A stretch of 42,395 nucleotides of DNA, taken from positions 1-42,395 of the IMG/VR virus record IMGVR_UViG_3300005613_000134; one strand, written 5' to 3'. The position numbers and the translations under genes are program-made. A model generated the notes under the pieces. It was not told the DNA's origin, made no database searches, and worked only from the letters and a program-made list of their open reading frames with translations. Positions 24,335 to 33,003 of the stretch are shown here, piece after piece. Origin of the DNA: a virus. The first letter of the stretch is position 1. Every line of letters starts with the position of its first letter.

Positions 24335-24759
24335 TATTCTCTATCATAGGAAAAGGTTATTGATTTTAAATGATACTTATTTTCTCCTGAGACATCAAAA
24401 GCTACATCACTTGTTATACCTACTAATTCAATACCAGCTATTTCATTTGTCTTAAGTGTATCTTCTACCTGGTCAGCCATTTGGTCTATACCTAAAGAGT
24501 TTTTATAATAACAATCTACCATTATATCAATAAACTTTCTACCTTGATTACCTCCAAACTTCCATTCACCTTCTGACATATTTATAGGGTGTATAATGAT
24601 CTGAGGTCTTGTTGGTATCTTATCATTATAGGCTGCATTAATTGCTGCTGCAGTTGTTGCACTTGTAGAAGAGTTAGTTACATATGGTGCTGCTGCTACT
24701 ATCTTACTTCTAACTTCTGTCCATACACTAGAATTTATTGTACTGTCTGTTATAGCCAT
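24334..24759 (-). CDS. Tail terminator-like protein (141 aa)
   Basis: Helix near the N-terminus (STINSSVWTEVRSKIVAAAP), a central strand (TRPQIIIHPINMSE) and FIDIMVDCYYKNSLGIDQM with a C-terminal beta hairpin resemble the tail-terminator family (gp17/U type). Position between the head-closure candidate and the HK97 gp10-like gene agrees. No Shine-Dalgarno is obvious before the ATG. Confidence 0.6.
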   Translation of the reverse strand: MAITDSTINSSVWTEVRSKIVAAAPYVTNSSTSATTAAAINAAYNDKIPTRPQIIIHPINMSEGEWKFGGNQGRKFIDIMVDCYYKNSLGIDQMADQVEDTLKTNEIAGIELVGITSDVAFDVSGENKYHLKSITFSYDRE

Positions 24760-24795
24760 GATAATAAGTGCCTAAGCAAAGATGGGTCTATACCC

Positions 24796-25164
24796 TTAAG
24801 ATTGGTCCTTGACCATACGAATGATTGTAACTACATTGTCAGGAAGATAATTAGGATTAATATCCTTAACATCATAAGTATCTCCTTCCATAATAATCTT
24901 ATCTCCTACGTTAACAGTGACTGTATAAGGAACAGCAGCATCAGTTTCACCTTCTTGTATATCACCAAAAGGTTCATATGCTTGTCTGTCTGCTATGAGG
25001 TTGTAAGGAATTAAGGTAATGGAGGTATTTGTAAAAGTTTGAGATTCTTCTTCCCCTCTAGTATTATATACTGGTGTGGATTTACTTTTAAGGGTAACCG
25101 TTTTACCTATTACACCAAAGAGTTCAGACTGTAAATCACTCCGTATTTCGTCTTGTATTGCGAT
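24796..25164 (-). CDS. Head-closure protein candidate with apparent AUC start (122 aa)
   Basis: This frame is open from a TGA at 25171-25173 to the TAA at 24796-24798 and has no ATG, GTG or TTG for the first 98 codons, yet it reads as a good protein: AIQDEIRSDLQSELFGVIGK, VTLKSKSTPVYNTRG, YTVTVNVGDKIIMEGDTYDV, ending IIRMVKDQS. GAGGTGA sits 6 bases before an AUC at 25164, the spacing used by normal genes here. The small beta-barrel-like layout and position between the connector and the tail terminator fit a gp16/stopper head-closure protein. Without it there would be a 400-base hole in a packed operon. Confidence 0.65.
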   Translation of the reverse strand: MAIQDEIRSDLQSELFGVIGKTVTLKSKSTPVYNTRGEEESQTFTNTSITLIPYNLIADRQAYEPFGDIQEGETDAAVPYTVTVNVGDKIIMEGDTYDVKDINPNYLPDNVVTIIRMVKDQS

Positions 25165-25175
25165 TTTCTTTCACC

Positions 25176-25829
25176 TCAGTATGAATCATACCTATATATT
25201 CCAAATCCTTTTGAAAGATCATCTTCTAACTTACTAATATCAGTTTGTAACATTTTATATTGATTGATACCTAAGTTAGATGATTTAACAATGCTAATAC
25301 TTCCTACACTAACTGATTTTCCAGTATTGTTTTCATTAAGGTTTTGTTCCATAATAGAATCTATTACACGTTTTGCTACCAATTTAGTTGATAACATTTG
25401 TACTGTCTTAGGAGTAGTAGCATAACCTGCTGTGTATGTTATCTCAAACATCTTAGGACCAGATTTAGGTTGAAAGTTTTGTGTTAAGATTAATACTTCT
25501 CCTGCATCTGTATAAACTGCATAATCTGTATCTTCGGTAGCAGTATTAGTTAATCCATATCCTGTACTACCTAATTTACTAGTACTATACAAAAAGGATG
25601 TTACTGATACTATTGGTGCATGTTTAAGTTGAATTCTATCGTCTCCAGTATAATCCATAGTAGATGTATAAGAAGTTACACCAAAAGATCTTCCATAATC
25701 ATTATCAATCTTAGCATCTGCTTCGCCTATCCATCTATTAACATCATCTTCTGATGGTATAGTTGTATTACTAAATGATGTAGTAGTATGTAACTCTGAT
25801 GCTACAAAATCTGTATTTGTGTATGCCAT
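25176..25829 (-). CDS. Head-tail connector/adaptor protein (gp6/gp15-like) (217 aa)
   Basis: IPSEDDVNRWIGEADAKIDN and YGRSF are the typical N-terminal helices of the connector family; a beta insertion (IQLKHAPIVSVTSFLYSTSK) and a C-terminal helical part (QMLSTKLVAKRVIDSIMEQN) follow. It would form the ring under the portal. Good GGAGGT Shine-Dalgarno. Confidence 0.75.
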   Translation of the reverse strand: MAYTNTDFVASELHTTTSFSNTTIPSEDDVNRWIGEADAKIDNDYGRSFGVTSYTSTMDYTGDDRIQLKHAPIVSVTSFLYSTSKLGSTGYGLTNTATEDTDYAVYTDAGEVLILTQNFQPKSGPKMFEITYTAGYATTPKTVQMLSTKLVAKRVIDSIMEQNLNENNTGKSVSVGSISIVKSSNLGINQYKMLQTDISKLEDDLSKGFGIYRYDSY

Positions 25830-26167
25830 TATACGCTACCTCCCAAGTCAGGATTAATTATTATATCCATATACCCTTCTGCAGGATAGGTCTGATATAC
25901 ATCTGAACCCCAATTTACTTCAAATTCTGCCTGATATGAACCTGATGTATCTGTATCTCCTGTTGTCCAAGTATATGATACCGTTCCATCAGTAGCAGTT
26001 ATTATTGCTGCTGAACTATCTACTTTAGCTGTAGAGCTTGAAGGACTCTTCATTATAAATTTAATTCCAGTTGATGTAGATAAATCTATTGCATCACCAC
26101 TTGCATCTGTTAAAGTGGCAGTTACTATTGGTTTTAAATCATCTTTCTTTAATACTAATCTAGCCAT
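25829..26167 (-). CDS. BppU-like/Ig-like virion domain protein (112 aa)
   Basis: MARLVLKKDDLKPIVTATL, the LSTSTGIKFIMKSP strand, DGTVSYTWTTGDTDTSG followed by YQAEFEVNW, and a YPAEGYMDIII end are the hallmark of the widespread phage baseplate-upper-protein N-terminal domain. ATG 26167 follows AGGTGA by 5 bases; a GTG at 26176 is part of that site. Here it is a stand-alone domain placed before the connector, beside the repeat protein, and may anchor an adhesin. Confidence 0.75.
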   Translation of the reverse strand: MARLVLKKDDLKPIVTATLTDASGDAIDLSTSTGIKFIMKSPSSSTAKVDSSAAIITATDGTVSYTWTTGDTDTSGSYQAEFEVNWGSDVYQTYPAEGYMDIIINPDLGGSV

Positions 26168-26176
26168 TATAATCAC

Positions 26177-27514
26177 CTATATTGTTAATGTTTTATTTCC
26201 TCCTTTAAGAGTCAATGTTTTATTTTTGTCAGATAAAGTTATTGATTTATCTCCACCTTTTAATGTTACTCCGTTACTTCCATTCTTTAATATTGATATA
26301 ACTTCACCATTCTTTAAGGTGAGCATCTTTTCAATAACAACTACGGGTAAGGTAATAGTTACTGTTGGAATTGAAAAGGATGAAGTAAGAGGATTGACTG
26401 TTATTGCTGGATTACCTTCAGTACTTATTGTTGGTGAAGGTATACTAAATGTACCTACTGATACACTTGGATTTATAGTAACAGGACCTGTGGATGATAT
26501 AGTTGGAGTAGGTATACTGAATGTAGTTGTAATTTGTGTTGGAGTATTTACAACCCCTATGCCTTCAGTTATTACTGCAGCATTAGTATTAAATGTTGAT
26601 GTTAAGTTACTAGGTGTTTCAACACTTGTACCTGATATAGTAGGACTGTTAATATTAAATGTTGATTGTAATATACTTGGTTCAATCGAAATATTACCTT
26701 CTGTGGTAATGGTTGGAGTAGGTATACTTACTGTTGTAGCTAATACATCTGGTTCAATAACTGTAGTTCCTACAATAGATACCGTAACTTCTGGTATACT
26801 AAATGATGAGGTAACAGGATCTTCTGTTGTTAAACTATCTCCTGTTAAGGTTATACTGTTTGTATTAAATGTGACTGACTGAGTAGTAGGTTCAACTGAA
26901 ACACCTACTCCTTCTGTGATACTTGAACTAGGTGTACTAAATGTTGCTGATTGAACATTGATTGCATTAGATACATTTTCAATAGCAGATACTGTTGCTT
27001 CTGGTAATGTAAAGGATGCTGTTAATGATGTTGGTGATACTATTACACCACCCTCTGCAGTAATCGTAGCTTCTGGGACACTAAAGGTAACTGTTTGAGT
27101 TGAAGCAGTAGTACTTCCATCCCCTGTTACTGTTCTTGATGGTGTACTAAAAGTTAATGTTAATTCATCAGGAGCGTCTGTAAGACCTGTTCCTTGAATT
27201 AATGATACTGATGGTGTACTAAAAGATAATACTTGCTCATCAGCTGTACTAGTTATATTCTGTATAGCACTAATAGTAGCTAAGGGTATTGTAAATGATG
27301 ATGTTAATACTGCAGGTTCTTGTGTAGTATTTTCAATAGCAGTAATAGTTTGTTCTGGTAGACTAAATGATAATACTTGTTCATCTGGAGTAACAGATAC
27401 ATTTTCTGTAACGGTAATAGTAACACTTGGAATAGTAAATGATACAGTTTGAACCCCTGGAAATATGGACCTACTTACTGTTTCATTAATTCCAAAGATA
27501 CTTGATTCTGCCAT
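26177..27514 (-). CDS. Beta-repeat adhesin-like protein, about 16 repeats of 24 aa (445 aa)
   Basis: Residues of about 22 to 390 consist of some 16 copies of a 24-residue unit with core SFSIPxxTIT or variants (FTIPSVTI, FSLPEQTI, FNTNSITL, FSIPTPTI), joined by Gly/Glu/Asn-rich turns. The C-terminal 45 residues switch to a shorter TLKGGxKxxTL-type repeat. No signal peptide. The regular period predicts an elongated beta-solenoid or stacked Ig-like rod, suited to a head or neck fibre. Neighbours are a BppU-like domain and a giant anchored protein. Confidence 0.75.
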   Translation of the reverse strand: MAESSIFGINETVSRSIFPGVQTVSFTIPSVTITVTENVSVTPDEQVLSFSLPEQTITAIENTTQEPAVLTSSFTIPLATISAIQNITSTADEQVLSFSTPSVSLIQGTGLTDAPDELTLTFSTPSRTVTGDGSTTASTQTVTFSVPEATITAEGGVIVSPTSLTASFTLPEATVSAIENVSNAINVQSATFSTPSSSITEGVGVSVEPTTQSVTFNTNSITLTGDSLTTEDPVTSSFSIPEVTVSIVGTTVIEPDVLATTVSIPTPTITTEGNISIEPSILQSTFNINSPTISGTSVETPSNLTSTFNTNAAVITEGIGVVNTPTQITTTFSIPTPTISSTGPVTINPSVSVGTFSIPSPTISTEGNPAITVNPLTSSFSIPTVTITLPVVVIEKMLTLKNGEVISILKNGSNGVTLKGGDKSITLSDKNKTLTLKGGNKTLTI

Positions 27515-27517
27515 TGT

Positions 27518-30436
27518 TTACTCCAAGTTAAATCTATATCCACCTGAATCAGCTGTTATCACTGAAGAGTTAATCCACCTCTCACACCATATTAATACTT
27601 GTTCATCTGCATCTACTGGGTTCTTAAATTCTTGATATGTTGTACTTAAGTTTATACCGTTAGATCCATAAGCAGTATGATAACATCTATCTGTTTTATT
27701 TTCATTAACTTCTGTAATCTTCATACTTAAGTTACCTGAACTTGTTCCTGTATTTGTAATATTAATAAGACATTGGCTTCCTGTTTGTCCTGTAGCATTT
27801 ACTACTTGTGGGTCAGCAAATGTAGGAGGATCATTATCTAATATAATATGGTCATAATCTATACTTGTAATACCATTACAATATCCTGCAGACATAGAAA
27901 TAGCTGAATTATAATTAATAGCTTCTGTTTGTGTATGATTCATAACAACACCATTATATGTTGCATTTAAGAACAAATCAACTAATCCTGTTCCACTTGG
28001 TACTGTTACATTAATTTGCCAAAAAGAACCATCAAAACCAAACTCAGCTTCAGTTCCTTGTGTACATCCTGCGTCTGAACAATTTGTATCACATTCATCT
28101 AATGAACAGGAAGAACAAGAACCAGCTTCAACTGCATTACAAGTTTCTCCTATTATATCAAAACTTAAATCATCATTATCATGATAATTAGATACTGCAC
28201 AACTATTATCAGCACCATAATAATCAGCTATACATCTTGCATAATATGTTCCAGTTGCAGAAGTATCCGTAATGGTAACACTAACATTTTCATCTGCTGA
28301 ATTAGCACAATTATCTGAAATTAACTGTTCCCATGTAGTATTTGGGTATCTTACCCATAATTCATATTCAGTACTACCTGAATAACATCCAATATAACAA
28401 GATAATTTTACATCATCATTTACTACTGCTGTCGTAATATTAAGATAAGAATTATCTACATAACCATATCCTGAGTAAGTCCCCCAGGAATCACAATCAT
28501 CTATCGTATTATCTCCATCATCTGGAGTAGCTGAACAATCACTGCTCCAATAAGTATCACAATCTATTGCAGTATAATCTGGAGAAGCAACTCCCCAACT
28601 ACATTGACTACAATTATTACAGGTTGATTCTACAGAATAACCTGAACAATCTAGTGTTCCAGAACAAACATTATTTGATAATATACTAGCTAATGAACTA
28701 TCTATAGTAACGTTATCTATAGTTACACCAGAAGTAACATTAACATCATTATAAATTACACTAAAATTTATTGATATATCATCATCTGTAGCAACATCTA
28801 AAGATGACGCTGTAGTAGGACCAACAATATAAAGAGTATAATTCTCTGAAAAGAATATTGAATAATTATTAAACCATACATTATTAGCATCTTCATAAAT
28901 ATAATTAACAACATCAGTCATCCCAGCAAATGATGGATAATATTGATCTGCTAATCTAGGACTACCTGCAGTAGCTGTCATTTCTGTTCTAGCATCAAAT
29001 GTAACCCCATCAGTTGAGTTACTTCTATAAACTTCTCCAGAATCTGTCTGTTGTTCACCATATAGTATTTGTATATTATTATTTAGATTTACTCCTAATG
29101 ATGCAGAGAAACTTGCACTACTATCAACTGTGGTACATGACCAAGTAGTAGGTGTATCTACAGTTGAATTACATAATATTAAATCCGCATCAACAACAAA
29201 GTTAATAAATATTTTTTCTATATTATCTATTACTTCTATTTGCATAGAAATTTCGTTTCCAGTTGTATATGTTCCACCATCATATACTTCTATTCTATTA
29301 CTATCTCCCCATCCAGTATCACTAGTCCATATATCTAAATCATCTTGGTCAGAACCAATACCAGCTATCCATATTACACCATTACTATCTACAACAATAT
29401 CAGCTTGGTCGGTATCATCTCCTGTGTTTGTATTTATATCTATTAATGTAGTAAAGTCAGTTTCATTAATATAATATAAAATATCATTATAATCATCTCT
29501 TAGAACACAATGCATAAAATCATTTTTATCTACTACACAGAATGGTTCTGCATAGTTTTCATAAAAACCTCCTGATTGTACAGTTTGTACACTACCCCAA
29601 TTATCTCCACCATCTGTACTATTAATTATATATATCTTATATAAATAAGAAGAAGCAATAAATAAATTATCGTTTTCTCTACAAACTATATTTGTATCTC
29701 TATAACCAACTGTTGAAAGTTCTGTTAAATCCCATGTAGCACCACCATCAGCACTGTTTCCATACCATAGATCTTGACCACTATCAACATAAACTATGTT
29801 TAAATTTCCGTCTTCACTCATACATATTTTTTCTGCTCCACCATATAATGTATTTGCAGTACCACCACTACTAACAACTTGTGTGGAACTTTCTCCTATA
29901 GATAACCTAAATTCTTTTGTTCCGTCTGGTACAGTGAAATATATACCTTTAGAAATATCTTTTTTTGTTAACTTCTCTTTAAGAATTGTAAGCTTTCCAC
30001 TTACATTTAATATTACTTTAAATTTATAATCTAATTTATTAACTTTGGTTTCATTATATATAGAAGCAAATAAAATGAAATCAGTATTAGATAATTGTTC
30101 TATTTCAACTGATAATTCATCTTGTTTAATAACTGTCGTTTCAAACGTAATTCCACCTACTGCAATAAACCCTGGTATATGTTTATTCTTCATCTTAAGA
30201 TATTCAGCTTCTTGAAAAGTTTCTTTAATCTTTTTTTTATCCTGTTTATCCCAATCAGTTTTAGATATATCAGTTAAATTTTGAACATAGTTTTCTTTGA
30301 GAATAATACTATTAAAATCTGTACTTCCAGTATTTCCTGGAGGATTATCTGGATGTAAGATGTCTGTATAAGATACAGCACCTAGACATACCAGTAATAC
30401 TGCTACAAGAATCCCTAATATACTCTTCCATTCCAT
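27518..30436 (-). CDS. Large membrane-anchored surface protein with Asp-box and Cys-rich domains (972 aa)
   Basis: The N-terminus is a signal anchor (WKSILGILVAVLLVCLGAV). Residues about 195-500 hold sialidase-type Asp boxes: SADGGATW (228-235), STDGGDNW (273-280), STDGVTF (474-480), suggesting a beta propeller. Residues about 590-800 are Cys-rich (CSGTLDC, CNNCSQCSW, CSSCSLDECDTNC), then an Ig-like end (LFLNATYNGVVMN). More than twenty N-x-S/T sequons are present. The style is like DPANN-archaeal surface proteins. Candidate receptor-binding or glycan-acting protein; a virion protein with a signal anchor is unusual. Confidence 0.75.
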   Translation of the reverse strand: MEWKSILGILVAVLLVCLGAVSYTDILHPDNPPGNTGSTDFNSIILKENYVQNLTDISKTDWDKQDKKKIKETFQEAEYLKMKNKHIPGFIAVGGITFETTVIKQDELSVEIEQLSNTDFILFASIYNETKVNKLDYKFKVILNVSGKLTILKEKLTKKDISKGIYFTVPDGTKEFRLSIGESSTQVVSSGGTANTLYGGAEKICMSEDGNLNIVYVDSGQDLWYGNSADGGATWDLTELSTVGYRDTNIVCRENDNLFIASSYLYKIYIINSTDGGDNWGSVQTVQSGGFYENYAEPFCVVDKNDFMHCVLRDDYNDILYYINETDFTTLIDINTNTGDDTDQADIVVDSNGVIWIAGIGSDQDDLDIWTSDTGWGDSNRIEVYDGGTYTTGNEISMQIEVIDNIEKIFINFVVDADLILCNSTVDTPTTWSCTTVDSSASFSASLGVNLNNNIQILYGEQQTDSGEVYRSNSTDGVTFDARTEMTATAGSPRLADQYYPSFAGMTDVVNYIYEDANNVWFNNYSIFFSENYTLYIVGPTTASSLDVATDDDISINFSVIYNDVNVTSGVTIDNVTIDSSLASILSNNVCSGTLDCSGYSVESTCNNCSQCSWGVASPDYTAIDCDTYWSSDCSATPDDGDNTIDDCDSWGTYSGYGYVDNSYLNITTAVVNDDVKLSCYIGCYSGSTEYELWVRYPNTTWEQLISDNCANSADENVSVTITDTSATGTYYARCIADYYGADNSCAVSNYHDNDDLSFDIIGETCNAVEAGSCSSCSLDECDTNCSDAGCTQGTEAEFGFDGSFWQINVTVPSGTGLVDLFLNATYNGVVMNHTQTEAINYNSAISMSAGYCNGITSIDYDHIILDNDPPTFADPQVVNATGQTGSQCLINITNTGTSSGNLSMKITEVNENKTDRCYHTAYGSNGINLSTTYQEFKNPVDADEQVLIWCERWINSSVITADSGGYRFNLE

Positions 30437-30438
30437 GA

Positions 30439-30861
30439 TTATCCTAAGTTAAGTATACCTTCTGAGTTCCATTCAATAGTAAAATCTCCTGCTGTAGAAG
30501 TTTTATCACTACCAAAATCAATGTATGCAATCAATGCACTAGTTGATGGTGTACCAGTATCTTCGTAAAGAACAGCACCTCTTGCTGTGATAGTTGAAGA
30601 ACTCCATGTTACATTTGCTGCATCAAATACACCTTCATTATCAGTATTATCTGCAGTAACTGCTTTACTTGCTAAAGCTGCTCCTTCTTGTACATAACCA
30701 GTACCTACTACTTCGTTAGTAATGTCATCAAAGAATTCATGAGCGTCTTGATCTGGTGTATAAGATGATGTTACTAATGCTACTCTGATTACATCATTTT
30801 CCAAATCTATTGTTCCATTCATTATGTTTTTTTTAAATGCGTTATATATTACGTCTGCCAT
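30439..30861 (-). CDS. Conserved phage virion protein (140 aa)
   Basis: MADVIYNAFKKNIMNGTIDL, then VIRVALVTSSYTPD, TGYVQEGAALASKAVT and VTWSSSTITARGAVLYED match a family very common in tailed phages and placed in structural modules (tail or head decoration, exact job unknown to me). Compact all-beta fold expected. Between the membrane-anchored protein and the XhlA-like gene. Confidence 0.75.
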   Translation of the reverse strand: MADVIYNAFKKNIMNGTIDLENDVIRVALVTSSYTPDQDAHEFFDDITNEVVGTGYVQEGAALASKAVTADNTDNEGVFDAANVTWSSSTITARGAVLYEDTGTPSTSALIAYIDFGSDKTSTAGDFTIEWNSEGILNLG

Positions 30862-30867
30862 TTTATT

Positions 30868-31107
30868 TTATCCTCCTGCTACTATTGTAAAAATTGTCAT
30901 TGCCATTCCAGCCAATAAACTAATCAATGTGCCTAATGCTACTTTCTCTACCCATTTCCCTGCAAACTTGGTGTTTAGCTTATCTAGTTTTTGAAATACT
31001 TTATCAAAATCTTCTCGTTGTTCATGAACATGATTATCTATTTTACTATCTATGTCCCTTGTTCTTGTTTCGATTGTTGCCATTCTTTCACCCATGTTTT
31101 TTGTCAT
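30868..31107 (-). CDS. XhlA-like coiled coil plus membrane helix (holin-associated) (79 aa)
   Basis: Heptad region (MATIETRTRDIDSKI, FDKVFQKLDKLN) followed by one C-terminal membrane helix (LGTLISLLAGMAMTIFTIV). This order is that of haemolysin XhlA-type proteins, which act with holins at the membrane. ATG 31107 has AGGA 7 bases upstream; the longer ORF start at 31158 overlaps the previous gene. It is far from the other lysis candidates at 14 kb, so a virion membrane-penetration role is also possible. Confidence 0.65.
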   Translation of the reverse strand: MTKNMGERMATIETRTRDIDSKIDNHVHEQREDFDKVFQKLDKLNTKFAGKWVEKVALGTLISLLAGMAMTIFTIVAGG

Positions 31108-31129
31108 TGTAGTCCTTTTATTTCTATAT

Positions 31130-31279
31130 TCATAGCATAAAGCATAATAGTCTATCAACTAAGTGTAAAGAATTAATAAAACTATTAATATGTTGGTTAA
31201 GAAAAGATTTTATAGTAGACTGAGTGTATACTACTCCCTCTACAAATTTGTTTGATTCTAAGTCTTCGTAAGCTGTCAT
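31130..31279 (-). CDS. Small protein of unknown function (49 aa)
   Basis: MTAYEDLESNKFVEGVVYTQ followed by a helical hydrophobic end (LHLVDRLLCFML). Starts 3 bases after the preceding stop. Only the packed spacing and open frame support it; it may anchor to a membrane. Confidence 0.5.
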   Translation of the reverse strand: MTAYEDLESNKFVEGVVYTQSTIKSFLNQHINSFINSLHLVDRLLCFML

Positions 31280-31281
31280 TT

Positions 31282-31569
31282 TTATGAATTATCATCGAAA
31301 TACTGCTTTCTCTGGTCTATTACATTCCCGTCTAAACCTTCTGATGATAGAAATAATTTCCAAGCATCTCCTTGTTTCTTAGCTGAATTAAGTACTACTG
31401 GATCTATACTTTTAGATATAAATAAATCTCTCCACATATCTTGTACATTACCACTAGTTTTGCTAAGTTCACTTAATAGAAAGTCTCTTTCTAAGTCAAC
31501 AATATTTCCAGAGGTGACACTAAGTTGATTAAGATAAAAGTTCCGTTCCGCATCTCGATATCCTGTCAT
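31282..31569 (-). CDS. Virion protein with internal repeats (95 aa)
   Basis: Two copies of a unit (RNFYLNQLSVTSGNIVDL and RDFLLSELSKTSGNVQDM) near residues 9-26 and 28-45. Similar YLxxLSxxSGxxxDL-type units occur in small structural proteins of tailed phages. It follows the capsid gene after a terminator, and GAGGA precedes the ATG. Exact location in the virion unknown. Confidence 0.6.
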   Translation of the reverse strand: MTGYRDAERNFYLNQLSVTSGNIVDLERDFLLSELSKTSGNVQDMWRDLFISKSIDPVVLNSAKKQGDAWKLFLSSEGLDGNVIDQRKQYFDDNS

Positions 31570-31587
31570 TTTGAATCCTCTATTTTA

Positions 31588-31631
31588 ATAAAATAAAAAA
31601 AAAGAAAAAAAGTGTTATGCTTATGCATAAC
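31588..31631 (-). terminator. Hairpin and T-tract terminator after the capsid gene
   Basis: A 7-bp stem GTTATGC/GCATAAC with a 4-base loop (31614-31631, overlapping the capsid stop) is followed on the minus strand by a nearly unbroken T-tract of about 25 bases. This has the form of a bacterial intrinsic terminator and would also satisfy archaeal oligo-T termination. It should make the capsid message more abundant than those of the genes after it. Confidence 0.8.
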
Positions 31632-32535
31632 TTAGTATGGAACAAATTGCGTTTGGATGTAATACTTGGAATTCATACTCTTCATGAGCTACGATGTCCC
31701 AATATCTTCCTCTTGCATGATATTCTTTCTCAATCATAGGATCTCTCTTGATTGCATATCCGAAAGCTTTCTCACCTGTTCCTGTTTCAGCAATTACTAA
31801 AGCATAAGCTCTATTAGCTGTAGTTGTTACGCTATGTGAAGCAAATACCATTAGTCCGAAAAGTTCTCCAATTAGACCTTTTTGGATAGCATCTCTTGTT
31901 CCAAACTCATTAGCTTTGTTTATTGTACCTAGGTTCAATAATTGTTGCTTTTGTGAATGGTTTATGATAAGATACTTATTTCCTGTATAGTAGTCTTCTT
32001 CATTAGCCTTAATTGCGTTTGTAATAGCTGCATAATTAAGTGTGTCAGTTGAAGCAATATCAGTTGCTACAGATACACTGTTTACAACAACAGAATTACC
32101 TACTCCTGCTAGAGCAGTTGAATAAGCCAAGTTGTCCTTTCTAAGTGCTAGTGAATAACCAAGTTTTTTGACCATTCTATCAGCTACATTAAAGAAACCT
32201 CTTACTGCTTCTTTTCTTGTTAATTGATAAGCTGCACCTTGTTCTGTAGGTGTGAAGGTAACATTTCTAGTTGTGAAAGCACTGATTGTTACATCAATTG
32301 TTTCTGTTAAAGCTGATGCTGCACTAGGTGCTTCATCAATTGTTACAGTGTTATCTACACCAGGCATTCTAAAATCAAATGCTTCTGCTAGAGGAGTTAT
32401 GATTAAGTTTTGTTCCTCATACTCTCTAAGTCTCCTGTCCCAAATATTTGGATTTACTGCTGTAGCTTCTGAATTATTGTCAGCAGTGAAAGCGTTTGTT
32501 GCAATTGCTTTCTTAATATATTCTCTTTTGTTCAT
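31621..32535 (-). CDS. Major capsid protein, HK97 fold (304 aa)
   Basis: Order is typical: helical N-terminus (NKREYIKKAIATN), IWDRRLREYEEQNLIITPLA, an E-loop-like region, FTPTEQGAAYQLTRKEAVRG (spine), then the P-domain IGELFGLMVFASHSV and C-terminal KRDPMIEKEYHARGRYWDIV with YEFQVLHPNAI. Flanked by scaffold-like coiled-coil genes upstream and a strong terminator downstream, as expected for the most abundant virion protein. No N-terminal delta domain is obvious; scaffolding is probably by the separate gene at 32551. Confidence 0.85.
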   Translation of the reverse strand: MNKREYIKKAIATNAFTADNNSEATAVNPNIWDRRLREYEEQNLIITPLAEAFDFRMPGVDNTVTIDEAPSAASALTETIDVTISAFTTRNVTFTPTEQGAAYQLTRKEAVRGFFNVADRMVKKLGYSLALRKDNLAYSTALAGVGNSVVVNSVSVATDIASTDTLNYAAITNAIKANEEDYYTGNKYLIINHSQKQQLLNLGTINKANEFGTRDAIQKGLIGELFGLMVFASHSVTTTANRAYALVIAETGTGEKAFGYAIKRDPMIEKEYHARGRYWDIVAHEEYEFQVLHPNAICSILSYA

Positions 32536-32550
32536 TTTTATCTCCTAAAT

Positions 32551-33003
32551 TTATAATCCTTGTCTAAGCATATGTTCGTATTCTTCTCCAAAGAATGCTC
32601 TTGCAGATTTTTCTTCGATGTCATCCACCGTTTCATCAGACATTCTGTCTACATCAATGTTAGATCCTTCATCTTTAAAAGGATCGTCTCTCTTTATAGA
32701 AGCCTTACTACTGATTATATCATCAACCCTTGCTTGAATTTTATCAAGCCTATCAGCTGCTTCTTTTTCTTGTTTCTCTTTTTCAGCTTTTAATGTAGCA
32801 ATTTGTTTATCTTGCTCTTCTAGCTTTTGTTTTGTCTCTAACTCTTTCATGAGTTCTTCTTTTGTCTGTTTTTTTGCTTCTTCAATCTGTTGTTGCATCT
32901 CTTTGGAGATTAACTTAGACTTTGCATCTGCTATATCTTGTTCAATAGCTGCCTTATCTTCTGGAGACATCTCGTTTGACTTCTCCTCTGTTTCTTCACT
33001 CAC
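32551..33003 (-). CDS. Scaffold-like acidic coiled-coil protein, GTG start (150 aa)
   Basis: Almost wholly helical and charged (AAIEQDIADAKSKLISKE, LKAEKEKQEKEAADRLDKIQ), ending in a mixed tail (FFGEEYEHMLRQGL). This composition just before the capsid gene suggests the capsid scaffold. GTG 33003 is chosen since GGTGA lies 5 bases upstream and it overlaps the upstream stop; the ATG at 33018 precedes that Shine-Dalgarno. Confidence 0.7.
   Translation of the reverse strand: MSEETEEKSNEMSPEDKAAIEQDIADAKSKLISKEMQQQIEEAKKQTKEELMKELETKQKLEEQDKQIATLKAEKEKQEKEAADRLDKIQARVDDIISSKASIKRDDPFKDEGSNIDVDRMSDETVDDIEEKSARAFFGEEYEHMLRQGL

Noticed and set aside
26115-26882. 255-codon ORF on the plus strand
   Set aside because: Antisense shadow of the Thr/Ser/Ile-rich repeat gene; repeated codons keep the opposite frame open. 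The sequence is low-complexity Val/Ile/Leu with no ribosome site.
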